Part shown: piece after piece, positions 32,383 to 41,071 of the stretch
How the letters are laid out: each line of letters starts with the position of its first letter
Position numbering within the stretch: position 1 is the first letter of the stretch
Source of the DNA: Streptomyces narbonensis
GTDB taxonomy: Bacteria > Actinomycetota > Actinomycetes > Streptomycetales > Streptomycetaceae
Direction of reading: 5' to 3'
Length of the DNA stretch: 64,000 nt
NCBI RefSeq assembly: GCF_014649015.1
Contig: NZ_BMSF01000008.1
Coordinates: 1 to 64,000 of the forward strand
The notes under the pieces: generated by a model
Told to the model about the DNA's origin: nothing
Database searches by the model: none
What the model saw: the letters and a program-made list of their open reading frames with translations, nothing else
Made by a program: the position numbers and the translations under genes

Positions 32383-33786
32383 TCAGGGGGTGTGAGGGGT
32401 GTGGAAGGCGAGTGTGGTGATGCGCCGCCAGTCGAGCGGCGGCAGAGGAGGCACGGTCCCCGGCCGGTCGCGGGGCACGAGGACCCTCAGCGCGCCGGGG
32501 CGGAGCGTGCACACCACCGGGGTGGGCAGGGTCAGGGCCTCACCGTCCACGGCCACCGAGATGGTGCCGGAGACTGTGGTGCCGGAGGGGCTGCCCGGGC
32601 TCCCCACGATTTCGACCCTCCGCGCCGTCAGAACGTTCAGGCCGGCCGCCTGGGTTCCCCGGACGGCCAGCTCGGCGGCCTGCGCGGCGCCGTCCACCCG
32701 GATGCCGATCACCCCGAGCTCACCCCTGTCGAGGCGCGGCCGGTGGGCGGAGGAGACACCGAAGGGGTCGGGCGCGGAGTAGGGGTTGTTGCTGACGAGG
32801 AGCGCCTGCTGACCCGGGAGCCGGACGGTGTCGACGGTCGCGTCGAGGCGCGGGCCCTCGCCGCCCTGGAGCAGGTCGGGCAGGACCTCGACCGCGGTCT
32901 CGGCCTTCGCGTCGCGGTACTCGGGGCGCTGGACGACGTCCGCGTACACCCCGAAGGAGACGGTGTTGACGAAGGGGCGCCCGTCGACCGACCCGAGGTC
33001 GACCCGGAGCTCCTCGCCGTCGGTCAGCGCGTTCAGGCAGGTCGCCGGGTCGGTGCGGTCGAGGCCGAGGTCCATGGCGAAGTGGTTGCGGGTGCCCGCC
33101 GAGACGACGAGGAACGGCAGGTCGTGCTCGGCGGCCACCGCGGCCACGAGCGCCTGGGTGCCGTCGCCGCCGGCCACACCGAGGAGGTCGGCGCCGTCGG
33201 CCACTGCCTTCCGGGCCAGCGCGGTGACGTCGGTCTGCACGGACGGGTCGAGCAGCACGACCTGGGCGCCCAGGGCCTCCGCGCGGGCGACGAGCCCGAA
33301 GCGGCCGACCTTCCCGCCGCCGGACTTCGGGTTCATGATCAGGACGGGCCGCCGGGGGCGGGCCGCGGGGGTGCCCCGCATCACCGCCTCCCACTCCCGG
33401 TCGGGGCGGCGCAGCGCGGTCCGCGCGCAGCCGAGCGCCACGCCCCAGAGCGCGAGGGCCACCAGCGCGTTGACCCAGACGCCGCCGACGACGAACAGGA
33501 CGAGGACGCCGATCGGCGCGCCCACGGCGACGACCGCGCCGGCCACGCGCGGCAGCCCGCGGTGGGCGAGGAACCACCAGACGCCCATGGCCGCGGCGGC
33601 GAGCCCCACGATCCCGCCCAGCAGGATCAGCAGCCCGCCCGTCAGGGCGGTCAGGAGCGCCAGGATCGCGGCGCCCGCCGCCGCCAGCGCACAGCGGGCC
33701 AGCCGTCGGGCCGCCGCCGCCGGATCACCCGAACCGCTCGCCGTCACCGGCGCCACCTCCGTACGTCCGTACTCCGTGTCCCACAT
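32383..33786 (-). CDS. Diacylglycerol/lipid kinase family protein with membrane N-terminus
   Basis: A 467-residue protein. Three to four hydrophobic segments fill about residues 25–125 (AAAGAAILALLTALTGGLLI; LVLFVVGGVWVNALVALALW). A DAGK catalytic domain follows (about 145–440) with VLIMNPKSGGGKVGRFGLV, the glycine motif VAGGDGTQALVAAV and the SAGTRNHFAMDLGLD segment. The kinase phosphorylates a lipid, possibly diacylglycerol or a sphingoid-like substrate; the sequence does not say which. The start is uncertain: ATG 33786 is chosen, while in-frame GTG codons further upstream extend to 33819. Confidence 0.87.
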   Translation of the reverse strand: MWDTEYGRTEVAPVTASGSGDPAAAARRLARCALAAAGAAILALLTALTGGLLILLGGIVGLAAAAMGVWWFLAHRGLPRVAGAVVAVGAPIGVLVLFVVGGVWVNALVALALWGVALGCARTALRRPDREWEAVMRGTPAARPRRPVLIMNPKSGGGKVGRFGLVARAEALGAQVVLLDPSVQTDVTALARKAVADGADLLGVAGGDGTQALVAAVAAEHDLPFLVVSAGTRNHFAMDLGLDRTDPATCLNALTDGEELRVDLGSVDGRPFVNTVSFGVYADVVQRPEYRDAKAETAVEVLPDLLQGGEGPRLDATVDTVRLPGQQALLVSNNPYSAPDPFGVSSAHRPRLDRGELGVIGIRVDGAAQAAELAVRGTQAAGLNVLTARRVEIVGSPGSPSGTTVSGTISVAVDGEALTLPTPVVCTLRPGALRVLVPRDRPGTVPPLPPLDWRRITTLAFHTPHTP

Positions 33787-33865
33787 TCCCCCACGGTCCC
33801 TCACCACGCGCCCCGGCACGGCCCGTTCGGAGGAAAAAGATCTTCGATCTGTCGGGGGTACGCCC

Positions 33866-36691
33866 TCACGGACGCGGGCCGGGACCCGGAAGGTTGCGCG
33901 GCACCGTGCTCAGGCCCAGCCCGGCGAGGGCGGCCGTACCGGCGGCGGCGTGCTCGCCGCCGGCGAGGAGCAGGGTGCGGGCCGCCTGGTAGCGGCTGCC
34001 TGCCGCGTCGAACGCCCGGGCCACGGCGAGGAGTCGCCGTGGGTCGCCGCCGTCGAGCAGTGCCTCCGCCCGGTCCAGCTGGGCGGAGGCGACGGGGTTG
34101 CCGGCGACGACGGTCCGGGCGGCGGCCGTCCGGGCCCGGGCGTCCGGGTGTGCGGCGAGCACGGAGGCCTCGGCCCTGAGGGCCACGTACCAGTGCAGCC
34201 AGATCCAGGTGACCCACTTCCAGACCTGCTCCGGCTCGGGAGCGACCCGGTCGAGGGCCGCGGCGGCGTCCCCGTCATGGAGCAGGACCGTGGCGTCGAG
34301 GATCGCGCCGTAGCCGTGGCGGTACTCCTCCGAGGTCCCCGCGCGGTCGACGATCGCGAGCCACTCCGCCCGGGCGGTGAGGTCGCCGCGCAGGCCGTGC
34401 ACCATCGCGACCGAGGCGGCGGCGGGGCCGAGGGAGAACGACTGCTGACGGCCGCCGCGCTCCCAGGCGTCGAGGAACCGCCCGCTGCCGGTGAGCACCT
34501 CGTCGCCCCGGCCGGCGAACGCGTCGGCGACCAGGAGCCAGGACGTGGCGTGGTGGCCCACCTCGGCGAGGAGCGGATGCCCCGCGAGCTCCCCGCCCCA
34601 CCGGCGGGCCTCGGCCAGCCGCCCCGCGCCGAGGGCGGTGCCGGAGGCCATGGCGAGGGCGTCGAGGAGCTCGTGGGTACGCGCGGGAGCAGGCGGCAGA
34701 GGAACCAGGAGGTCGATGCGGCGGCGGGCGGCGGCCGCGGCGGCGAAGGTGTCACCGGCCCAGCTCCGGGCGCCGGAGAGCGCGTCGAGTGCTGCGGACT
34801 CCGCCACGGGGTCGCCCGCGAGCCGGGCGAGCGCGACGGCACGCTCGGCGAGGGCGATCGTCTCCTCCACGGTGTTGTCCGTCTCCCCCTGGACGGCCCC
34901 GAAGGCATCGGCGACGACGGCGGCCTCGGCGAGCGCGACGGCGGAGGCAGCGGAACCGCTGTCACCGGGCCCTGACAGCTCCCCGGCCTCAGCGAGGAGG
35001 GCTTTCGCCTCCTCCGGTGACGGGACCCGGGCGAACTCGCTGGAGAAGCGGTACGCGACGGTCGCGGCGGTCGCCAGGTCGCGGGCCGTCCCGGGGAGGT
35101 CGCCGGCGCGGCGGGCGGCCTCCGCGGCGGCCCGGTGCAGGCGGAACATGTCGTCGCCCAGCCGGCGGCACCCGGCCACCCCGGCGGCGAGCCGCAGGCA
35201 CTCCGCGGCGTCGGAATCCGCGGCGGCCAGCGCGGCGGCCTGCTCGTACCGCTCCTGCGCCTCGCCCAGCAGATTGCGGGTGAAGGACGACTCCGCCAGG
35301 GCCAGGGCGAGCCGGTGGGCCTCCGCGCGCAGCTCCGGCCGCTCGGCGGCCCAGGCGAGGCCGGCCCCGAGGTCCTCGGCCACGGCGTCGAAACGGGCGC
35401 GCCAGTCCGCACCCCCGGTGTCCAGGAGGCCCGTCGCCCCGGCCAGGCACCACTCCGTGTGACGCGTACGGACGGCCGCCGACTCGTCGGCCTCGGCGAG
35501 CCGTTCGGCGCCGTACTGCCGGATGGTCTCCAGCGCCTGGTAGCGGGTGCCGGAGGAGGACGGCGTCACGGTGAGCAGGCTCTGCTCCGCCAGCCGGCCG
35601 AGCCCGTCGGCGACCGCGCCGGGCTCCAGCGGGCCAAAGCCCGCGACCTCCGCCGCCGCCCCCGCGGTGAACGGCAGCACGAAGACCGACACCCGGCGCA
35701 GCAGGGCCCGGTCCGCCGGTTCCAGCAGGTCGTGGCTCCAGTCGAGGACGGCCCGCACCGACCGGTGCCGGTCGGCCGCGCGCGGCCCGCCGGCCAGGAT
35801 CCTCAACTGGTCGGAGAGCCCGGCCACGAGACCGTCCAGACCGAGCGTGGGCCAGCGCGCCGCCGCCAGCTCGATGGCCAGGGCCATGCCGTCGAGCCGC
35901 TCGCACAGGGCCACCACCGTGTCCCGTACCGCCGGATCCGGCGACGGCAGACCGACCGCCGCCGCCCGCTCCAGGAACAGCTCCACGGCCTCCGACTCCC
36001 CGCCCCCGGCCCGTGACAGCGGCGGCACGGGGAAGACCCGCTCGAAGGGCACCATCAGCCGCGCCCGGCTCGTCACGAGCACCCGTACGCGCGGGCAGGC
36101 CGCGAGCAGCCGCTCCAGGAAGGGCCCGACCCCGTCGCGTATCTGCTCGCAGTTGTCCCAGACCAGCAGCGCCTGACGGTCCGCCAGCGCGGCGAACACC
36201 GACGCCTCGACGCCCCGCCCGGGCTGCTCGCCCACGCCGACGGCCGCCGCGACGGCCGCGCCCACCCGGCCCGCATCGGTGACCGGGGCCAGGTCGACGA
36301 ACCACACCCCGTCGGCGAAGTCGCCGGTCAGTTCCGCGGCGACGGCCAGCGCGAGCCGGGTCTTCCCGACGCCGCCCGGGCCGACCGCGGTGACCTGGCG
36401 GTACGCCTTCAGCGCCTCCATCAGCTCCCCGCGCTCCCGCACCCGGCCGACGAAGGCCGTCAGCGGGGCGGGCAGGACGGGCACCGGCGTGTCGACGGGC
36501 GCCGCCTCGGCCGCCCGCCGGGAGAGCGCCCGCCGGTCCGGCACCGCGAGCTTGCGGAGCAGCGAGGAGACGTGCGACTCGACGGTCCGTACGGAGATGA
36601 ACAACCGCGCGGAGATCTCCGCGTTGCTGAGGTGCTCTCCGAGGAGCGCGAGCACCTCGGCTTCCCGGGAGGAGATCTCTGGAGTCGACAC
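33866..36691 (-). CDS. LuxR-HTH/NB-ARC/TPR regulator with N-terminal HTH
   Basis: A 941-residue regulator. The LuxR-type helix-turn-helix is at the very N-terminus (about 1–60; SSREAEVLALLGEHLSNAEI, then SVRTVESHVSSLLRKL), whereas in LAL regulators it is C-terminal. An AAA/NB-ARC NTPase follows with P-loop GPGGVGKT (104–111) and Walker B region ALLVWDNCEQ. A long helical TPR-like region fills about 420–930. The order resembles AfsR, but with a LuxR instead of an OmpR-type DNA-binding domain. It is divergent from the VOC/PPOX gene pair, a plausible target. The ligand is unknown. Confidence 0.9.
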   Translation of the reverse strand: MSTPEISSREAEVLALLGEHLSNAEISARLFISVRTVESHVSSLLRKLAVPDRRALSRRAAEAAPVDTPVPVLPAPLTAFVGRVRERGELMEALKAYRQVTAVGPGGVGKTRLALAVAAELTGDFADGVWFVDLAPVTDAGRVGAAVAAAVGVGEQPGRGVEASVFAALADRQALLVWDNCEQIRDGVGPFLERLLAACPRVRVLVTSRARLMVPFERVFPVPPLSRAGGGESEAVELFLERAAAVGLPSPDPAVRDTVVALCERLDGMALAIELAAARWPTLGLDGLVAGLSDQLRILAGGPRAADRHRSVRAVLDWSHDLLEPADRALLRRVSVFVLPFTAGAAAEVAGFGPLEPGAVADGLGRLAEQSLLTVTPSSSGTRYQALETIRQYGAERLAEADESAAVRTRHTEWCLAGATGLLDTGGADWRARFDAVAEDLGAGLAWAAERPELRAEAHRLALALAESSFTRNLLGEAQERYEQAAALAAADSDAAECLRLAAGVAGCRRLGDDMFRLHRAAAEAARRAGDLPGTARDLATAATVAYRFSSEFARVPSPEEAKALLAEAGELSGPGDSGSAASAVALAEAAVVADAFGAVQGETDNTVEETIALAERAVALARLAGDPVAESAALDALSGARSWAGDTFAAAAAARRRIDLLVPLPPAPARTHELLDALAMASGTALGAGRLAEARRWGGELAGHPLLAEVGHHATSWLLVADAFAGRGDEVLTGSGRFLDAWERGGRQQSFSLGPAAASVAMVHGLRGDLTARAEWLAIVDRAGTSEEYRHGYGAILDATVLLHDGDAAAALDRVAPEPEQVWKWVTWIWLHWYVALRAEASVLAAHPDARARTAAARTVVAGNPVASAQLDRAEALLDGGDPRRLLAVARAFDAAGSRYQAARTLLLAGGEHAAAGTAALAGLGLSTVPRNLPGPGPRP

Positions 36692-36805
36692 CGGCTCATT
36701 ATCGGCCGGGGCGCGACGACTTCCGGGGGGTCTGTCCGTACCCGACTCGGTACCGGCCTGCGTACGGACTCCGTACCGACTCCGTGGTGCGTTCCGTGGT
36801 GCGTT

Positions 36806-36820
36806 CCGTGGTCACCACGG
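36806..36820. promoter_or_regulatory. Palindrome within CCGTGGT repeats, candidate operator
   Basis: CCGTGGT–C–ACCACGG is a perfect 7-1-7 palindrome. It ends a run of three CCGTGGT units (GTTCCGTGGTGC repeated) in the 218-bp region between the LuxR–ATPase gene and the VOC gene. It is a candidate site for the neighbouring regulator; binding is inferred. Confidence 0.4.
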
Positions 36821-36909
36821 AGGCGGGCTCCGCCCCGCTGACGGAGAGTGGAACCACACCGAACGACACCGCACGACACCGAACGACACGACCCACAGGA
36901 GTGACCACC

Positions 36910-37269
36910 ATGACCGGTACGTCCACCACCCAGGGCATCAAGACCGTGCTGCACCCCGTGTCCGACCTCGCGAAGGCCAAGGCCGTGTGGGCCGCCCTCC
37001 TCGGTGTCGAGCCGCAGGTCGACGAGCCCTACTACGTCGCCTTCGAGGCCGCGGGCCAGCACATCGGGCTGCTGCCGGGCGGCGGTCCGCAGGGCCTGAC
37101 CTCCTCGCTCGCCTACTGGCACGTGCCGGACATCGAGGCGAAGCTCGCCGAGGTGACCGCCGCGGGCGCCACCGTGAAGGACGCGGCGCAGGACGTCGGC
37201 GGCGGCCGGCTCGTCGCGACGGTCGTCGACCCCGACGGCAACCTCATCGGCCTCCTCCAGGACAGCTGA
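36910..37269 (+). CDS. VOC family protein (glyoxalase-like)
   Basis: A 119-residue single vicinal-oxygen-chelate domain made of two βαβββ units: IKTVLHPVSDLAKAKAVWAA, and the C-terminal VVDPDGNLIGLLQDS with the conserved Glu position replaced by Gly-Leu. A metal-dependent enzyme or a binding/resistance protein is possible; VOC folds do both. ATG 36910 follows ACAGGAG by nine bases. It is followed after nine bases by a PPOX gene, so the two form an operon, divergent from the LuxR–ATPase regulator. Confidence 0.9.
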   Translation: MTGTSTTQGIKTVLHPVSDLAKAKAVWAALLGVEPQVDEPYYVAFEAAGQHIGLLPGGGPQGLTSSLAYWHVPDIEAKLAEVTAAGATVKDAAQDVGGGRLVATVVDPDGNLIGLLQDS

Positions 37270-37278
37270 GCCCCGCCG

Positions 37279-37740
37279 ATGACCACCACCGCCGCCGCAC
37301 CCCGCTCCCGCGACCAGCGCCGCCACGACACCGAGCAGCGCCTCGCCCACGACGTCGACGTCTGGGTGGCCACCGCCTCACCGGACGGTGTGCCGTACCT
37401 CGTACCGCTCTCCTTCGACTGGGACGGCGAGGCCGTCCTCGTCTCCACCCCGGCGAACAGCCCGACCGGCCGGAACATGGCCGCCACCCGGCGCGTCCGC
37501 CTGGGCCTCGGCCTCACCCGTGACGTGACGATGATCGACGGCACGGTCGAGGTCCTGGAGATCGACGCGCTGCCGCGGGAGCGGGGCGACCGCTTCGCCG
37601 AGCGCACCGGCTTCGACCCGCGCACCCAGTCGGGCCCGTACCGCTGGTTCCGCATCACCCCGCACCGCGTGCAGGCCTGGCGCGAGGCCAACGAGCTCCA
37701 GGGCCGCGAACTCCTGCGCGCCGGGCTCCCGGTGACGTGA
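37279..37740 (+). CDS. PPOX-class flavin/F420-dependent oxidoreductase
   Basis: A 153-residue split-barrel protein of the pyridoxamine 5'-phosphate oxidase-like superfamily. The N-terminal strand DVDVWVATASPDGVPYLVPL and the following SFDWDGEAVLVSTPANSPTG with GRNMAATRRVRL are typical of small F420- or FMN-binding members. WFRITPHRVQAWREANEL closes the fold. It is second in an operon with the VOC protein. It probably reduces a small organic substrate; cofactor preference is not certain. Confidence 0.88.
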   Translation: MTTTAAAPRSRDQRRHDTEQRLAHDVDVWVATASPDGVPYLVPLSFDWDGEAVLVSTPANSPTGRNMAATRRVRLGLGLTRDVTMIDGTVEVLEIDALPRERGDRFAERTGFDPRTQSGPYRWFRITPHRVQAWREANELQGRELLRAGLPVT

Positions 37741-37863
37741 CGCCCCACCTCACGGGACGCCCGCCTCACAGGACGCCCCGCAAAATCCCCCGAGTCCGAG
37801 GCCGCTTCTCCCGTAGCTTGACTGCTCGGGAACCGACTCGGGAAAGCAGGCGATTCGATCACC

Positions 37864-37989
37864 ATGAACAACGGCCGGACAGCGCTGACCATGCAGGACG
37901 CCGTCCTCACCCTGCAGAAATACTGGAGCGACAACGGCTGCATGATCACGCAGCCGCTGAACACGGAGGTGGGAGCCGGCACCGCCAAC
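37864..37989 (+). pseudogene. glyQS: Fused glycyl-tRNA synthetase relic, 5' fragment
   Basis: The first 42 codons of a class-II glycyl-tRNA synthetase alpha-subunit-like gene: TMQDAVLTLQKYWSDNGCMI, then TQPLNTEVGAGTAN, matching the start of GlyQ. The frame is cut at AAC (37987–37989) by a tnpB element and resumes at 39785 in the same frame. In the native enzyme this region begins the catalytic domain. It follows the PPOX gene by 123 bp. Confidence 0.85.
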
Positions 37990-39787
37990 CGTTCCAATTA
38001 AGTGACCAGAAGTGAGTCTTGTACCCATATCTGGTCGCTGCGGACATCCCGAACGGTTTTGGATATCCGACTGGTTGCCCGCGTTCCGGTGTTCCCCGCT
38101 CGGGCACGTGCATCGCGTGCGCGTTCCGTGACGGGTGGGCGGGTTCCCTCACGCTCTCGTGTCTCCGGTCCGGCCTGGGCGGTCCGATGCACCACAGCAT
38201 CACTCCGGTGCTGTAGGGGCGGTGCCGTCCGACGCCGGATCGGGTGCCCGAGGGCGCGTCGCCCGATCGCGATGCTCGCGGCGTCGTGACGGGACATCTT
38301 TCGCTTGTTGCTGGTCAGGGGCTTGCGCCAGTGTTCATCGCCCCACATCGACGTGTACGCCGGATCGACGGCGACGATCGACAGGCCGTGCTCGGCCGCC
38401 ATGGAGACAAGCCGGGCTTTCAGCTTGCCGGTGGGTATGCCGGAGATCAGCTGCCTGAACCGCTTCTTGCGGCCGTGTTTCTCCCGGGTCTTCTCGGCAG
38501 CGAAGTCCAGGTCCTCGATAGCGATGGCGGCCACGTCACGGGTATTCGCCCAGTGCAGGAGGCGGGTGATGGCGTGCCGGATCTGCGCATCGCGGTGATC
38601 CGCGCTGCCGGACAGGTCGTAGAAGAAGCGGTGCGGTTCGCCGGCGGGGTTGCCGTGCGGGTCGAGCCGGTAGGCGGCGAAGTGGTCGGCGTTCGTATCG
38701 ACGCCGATCACGCCCCGGGCCCGTGCGGCCGACAGAGGGACGGTCTCGACGACGGGGCGTTGCCAGGAGGCGGTGAGGTACCAGCGGCCGCGGCCGGTGT
38801 CGTAGTGGATGCGGTAGGCGACGGCCCGGTTGGCGGTGATGCGGTCGGCCCATTCCTGGCCCCGGTGGGCGAAGGCGATGCGGGCAGCGAGGATGTACCG
38901 GCCGTGCTTGGCGTTGGCCAGGTGTGCCAGCGGGGCGGGCAGCTTGATGCTGACCTCGCCGTCGGGAGCGACGCGGATCGTCTCGTTCCCGAAACGCTTC
39001 CCCGACTCCCCGTCAGCGGCGAGGAACCAGCGCTCCACCTCCCAGCGCTGCCGCCACTCGGCCTCGGTGAGCCGCGCCGCGTCGAGGTTGTGCCGGGTGT
39101 TCAGCAACTTCCGGCCACCGCGCACCACGTGCACGACACCGGCCTCACGCTCGGCGCGAGCGACACCGAGCCGGTGTTCCAGGATGTGCAGACGCCGCGA
39201 CTTGCGGAACCACTCCCCCTTGGACCGGTATCCGCCCGCTGCCCGCTTCGAACCCTTCTCGCCGAGCGGCAGGGACAGCCGGTGCATCAGCATGCGGACA
39301 CCAGCCTCAAGGGACTGGACGTGCGCGAGCTGGCAGCGGCGGGACAGTGCCCACTGATCGTGCGTGGCCTTCGTGATCGACCCCGCCCACCGCGAGGACG
39401 AATCCGCCGTCAGACCCTGCTTACGAGCCGCCCACGTACCCGAGGTGTGATCGCCCGCGTCAGCGCACCGGGCCTTGAGGTCAAGCGAGGCGAGCCTGCC
39501 CAGATGCCCGCCGACCAGCCGCAGAACCCCCTCATCCTCAGGCGTCAGCCCCTTGAGCCGGTCACGTACCGCCACACCCGACGGCCCCAGAGCAACGAAC
39601 GGCGCATCGATCACACGCAGTCGCCCGTTCGCGTCCCCCCGCACCGCCCACCTCCCTCCGCGACCCACACCCCGAACCTACGACCGCCACCGACAACCCG
39701 ACCCCCACACCCTCGCGGTGTGATCCAGGACACACCCACGCGCTGTTGCATGTGCTCCTGGACACTCGCCGAGCAGCAGCTCCCAAC
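37990..39787 (-). mobile_element. tnpB-only IS200/IS605- or IS607-type element
   Basis: A 1.8-kb insertion within the glycyl-tRNA synthetase relic. Its limits are set by the interrupted gene: deleting 37990–39787 rejoins the AAC codon with CCC TCC ACC in frame. CCAAC is present at both junctions (37985–37989 and 39783–39787), once in the inferred empty site. There are no long terminal inverted repeats and no transposase or serine recombinase gene. Subterminal hairpins are present: GACCAGA…TCTGGTC at 38004–38036 and GGTGTG…CACACC at 39717–39736. These fit IS200/IS605-like ends; the right-hand end of the element (for tnpB) is the 38-kb side. Confidence 0.8.
37998..39644 (-). CDS. TnpB-like RuvC nuclease (IS200/IS605 accessory protein)
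   Basis: A 548-residue protein. RuvC-like catalytic positions are visible: Asp in VIGVDTNADHFAAYRL, Glu in AIAIEDLDFA, and Asp in SRHDAASIAIGRRALGH. The central YLTASW strand and VDPAYTS motif are also typical. The zinc-ribbon CxxC pairs normally lying between VDPxYTS and the last Asp are absent, replaced by MWGDEHWRKPLTSNKRK. The last 60 residues are basic and reach almost to the element end, so any omega-RNA would overlap the 3' coding region. GTG 39644 has GGAGG upstream; the frame is open to 39668. TnpB proteins are RNA-guided nucleases; activity here is unproven. Confidence 0.85.
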   Translation of the reverse strand: MRGDANGRLRVIDAPFVALGPSGVAVRDRLKGLTPEDEGVLRLVGGHLGRLASLDLKARCADAGDHTSGTWAARKQGLTADSSSRWAGSITKATHDQWALSRRCQLAHVQSLEAGVRMLMHRLSLPLGEKGSKRAAGGYRSKGEWFRKSRRLHILEHRLGVARAEREAGVVHVVRGGRKLLNTRHNLDAARLTEAEWRQRWEVERWFLAADGESGKRFGNETIRVAPDGEVSIKLPAPLAHLANAKHGRYILAARIAFAHRGQEWADRITANRAVAYRIHYDTGRGRWYLTASWQRPVVETVPLSAARARGVIGVDTNADHFAAYRLDPHGNPAGEPHRFFYDLSGSADHRDAQIRHAITRLLHWANTRDVAAIAIEDLDFAAEKTREKHGRKKRFRQLISGIPTGKLKARLVSMAAEHGLSIVAVDPAYTSMWGDEHWRKPLTSNKRKMSRHDAASIAIGRRALGHPIRRRTAPPLQHRSDAVVHRTAQAGPETREREGTRPPVTERARDARARAGNTGTRATSRISKTVRDVRSDQIWVQDSLLVT

Positions 39788-40996
39788 CCCTCCACCGCGC
39801 TGCGCGTGATCGGTCCCGAACCGCACTTCCTCACCTTCGCCAACGGCACGTGCGACGAGGACGTGGTGCGGGCCGGCAACGAGGCGGTCCTGCGGGCCCG
39901 TTACGAGGACGCCGCCTTCTTCTGGCGCGCCGACCTGAAGGTCGCCCCGGAGGAGTTCCGCGGCCGGCTCGACAAGCTGACCTTCGAGGAGCGCCTCGGC
40001 ACGGTCGCCGACCGCGCCGACCGCATCGCCGCCCTCGCCGCAACCCTGGCGGACCGTACGGGCCTCGCACCGGAGACGCTCGACACCGTGCGCCGGGCCG
40101 GTGAACTGGCCAAGTTCGACCTGGCGTCGCAGATGGTCGTCGAGTTCTCCAGCCTGGCCGGCGTGATGGCCGAGGAGTACGCGCTCCGCGCCGGCGAGCC
40201 CGCGCGGGTCGCCCGCGCCCTCGCCGAGATGGAGCTGCCGCGCTCCTCGGGCGGCGCGCTGCCGGCCGGCGACGCGGGCGTCGTCCTGTCGCTCGCCGAC
40301 CGCTTCGACCTGGTGACGGGCATGTTCGTGATCGGCGCCGCCCCGACGGGCAGCTCCGACCCGTACGGGGTGCGCAGGGCCGCCATCGGCCTCCTCAACG
40401 TCCTCCGGAGCGTGCCCTCCGTCGCCGGCCTCCGGGTCCGCGACGGACTGCGCGCGGCGGCCGACCGCTACGCCGCCCAGGGCGTCGAGGTGCCCGCCGA
40501 GCGGCTCGCCGAGGCGGCCGAGCTCATCACCCGCCGCTATGAGCAGCAGCTCGCGGACGCGGGCCACGAGCACCGCCTCGTCCAGGCCGTCCTGCCGTGG
40601 GCCGACCGCCCCGCCCGGGGCGACCGGACCCTCGCCGCTCTGGAGCGCCACATCGGCACGACCGCGTTCGCCGACCTGACGGCCGCGCTCCAGCGGGTCC
40701 TCCGCATCCTCCCGAAGGACGCGGCCCCGGAGTCCGCGGACCGCTCCCTCCTGACAGCCCCCGCCGAACTCCGCCTCGCCGGGGCCGCCGAAGCCGTCCG
40801 CGCGTCCCTGACCGGCCGTGAGGACGATCTCGACGCCCTGACCGGGGCCTCCGCCCCGCTGGTCGCCGCGGTCGACGCCTTCTTCGACGAGGTCCTGGTC
40901 ATGGACGCCGACCCCGCCCTCCGCGCCGCCCGCCTGGCCCTCCTGGACGACGTGGCCGCCCTGGCCCGCCCGGTCCTGAACTGGAGCGCCCTGTAG
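39785..40996 (+). pseudogene. glyQS: Fused glycyl-tRNA synthetase relic, 3' fragment
   Basis: The frame resumes with PSTALRVIGPEP, which continues the alpha-subunit-like sequence broken at 37989. It then jumps directly to HFLTFANG, the middle of the beta subunit, and continues to its C-terminus (GNEAVLRARYEDAAFFWRAD, DPYGVRRAAIGLLN, anticodon-binding DALR-like end, LNWSAL). Compared with known GlyQ and GlyS about 500 residues, including nearly all of the catalytic domain, are deleted in frame. The remaining 400 residues keep good codon bias. An ATG at 39746, inside the element, could start a 416-residue protein. It cannot be a working synthetase. Confidence 0.85.
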
Positions 40997-41016
40997 GCAC
41001 GCCAGGCACGCCGAAA

Positions 41017-41058
41017 CGGAAGGACCCCCGCCGACTCAGGTCGACGGGGGTCCTTCCG
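41017..41058. terminator. Bidirectional hairpin terminator
   Basis: A 14-bp stem CGGAAGGACCCCCG with its complement around a 14-base loop, between the 3' ends of the glycyl-tRNA synthetase relic (plus) and tRNA-Lys (minus). It could serve both. Confidence 0.75.
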
Positions 41059-41071
41059 GTGAGGCCTTCGG

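Noticed and set aside
39746..40996. Independent functional glycyl-tRNA synthetase beta subunit starting at ATG 39746
   Set aside because: The first 13 codons belong to the inserted element, and the sequence begins with alpha-subunit residues followed by only the C-terminal half of beta.
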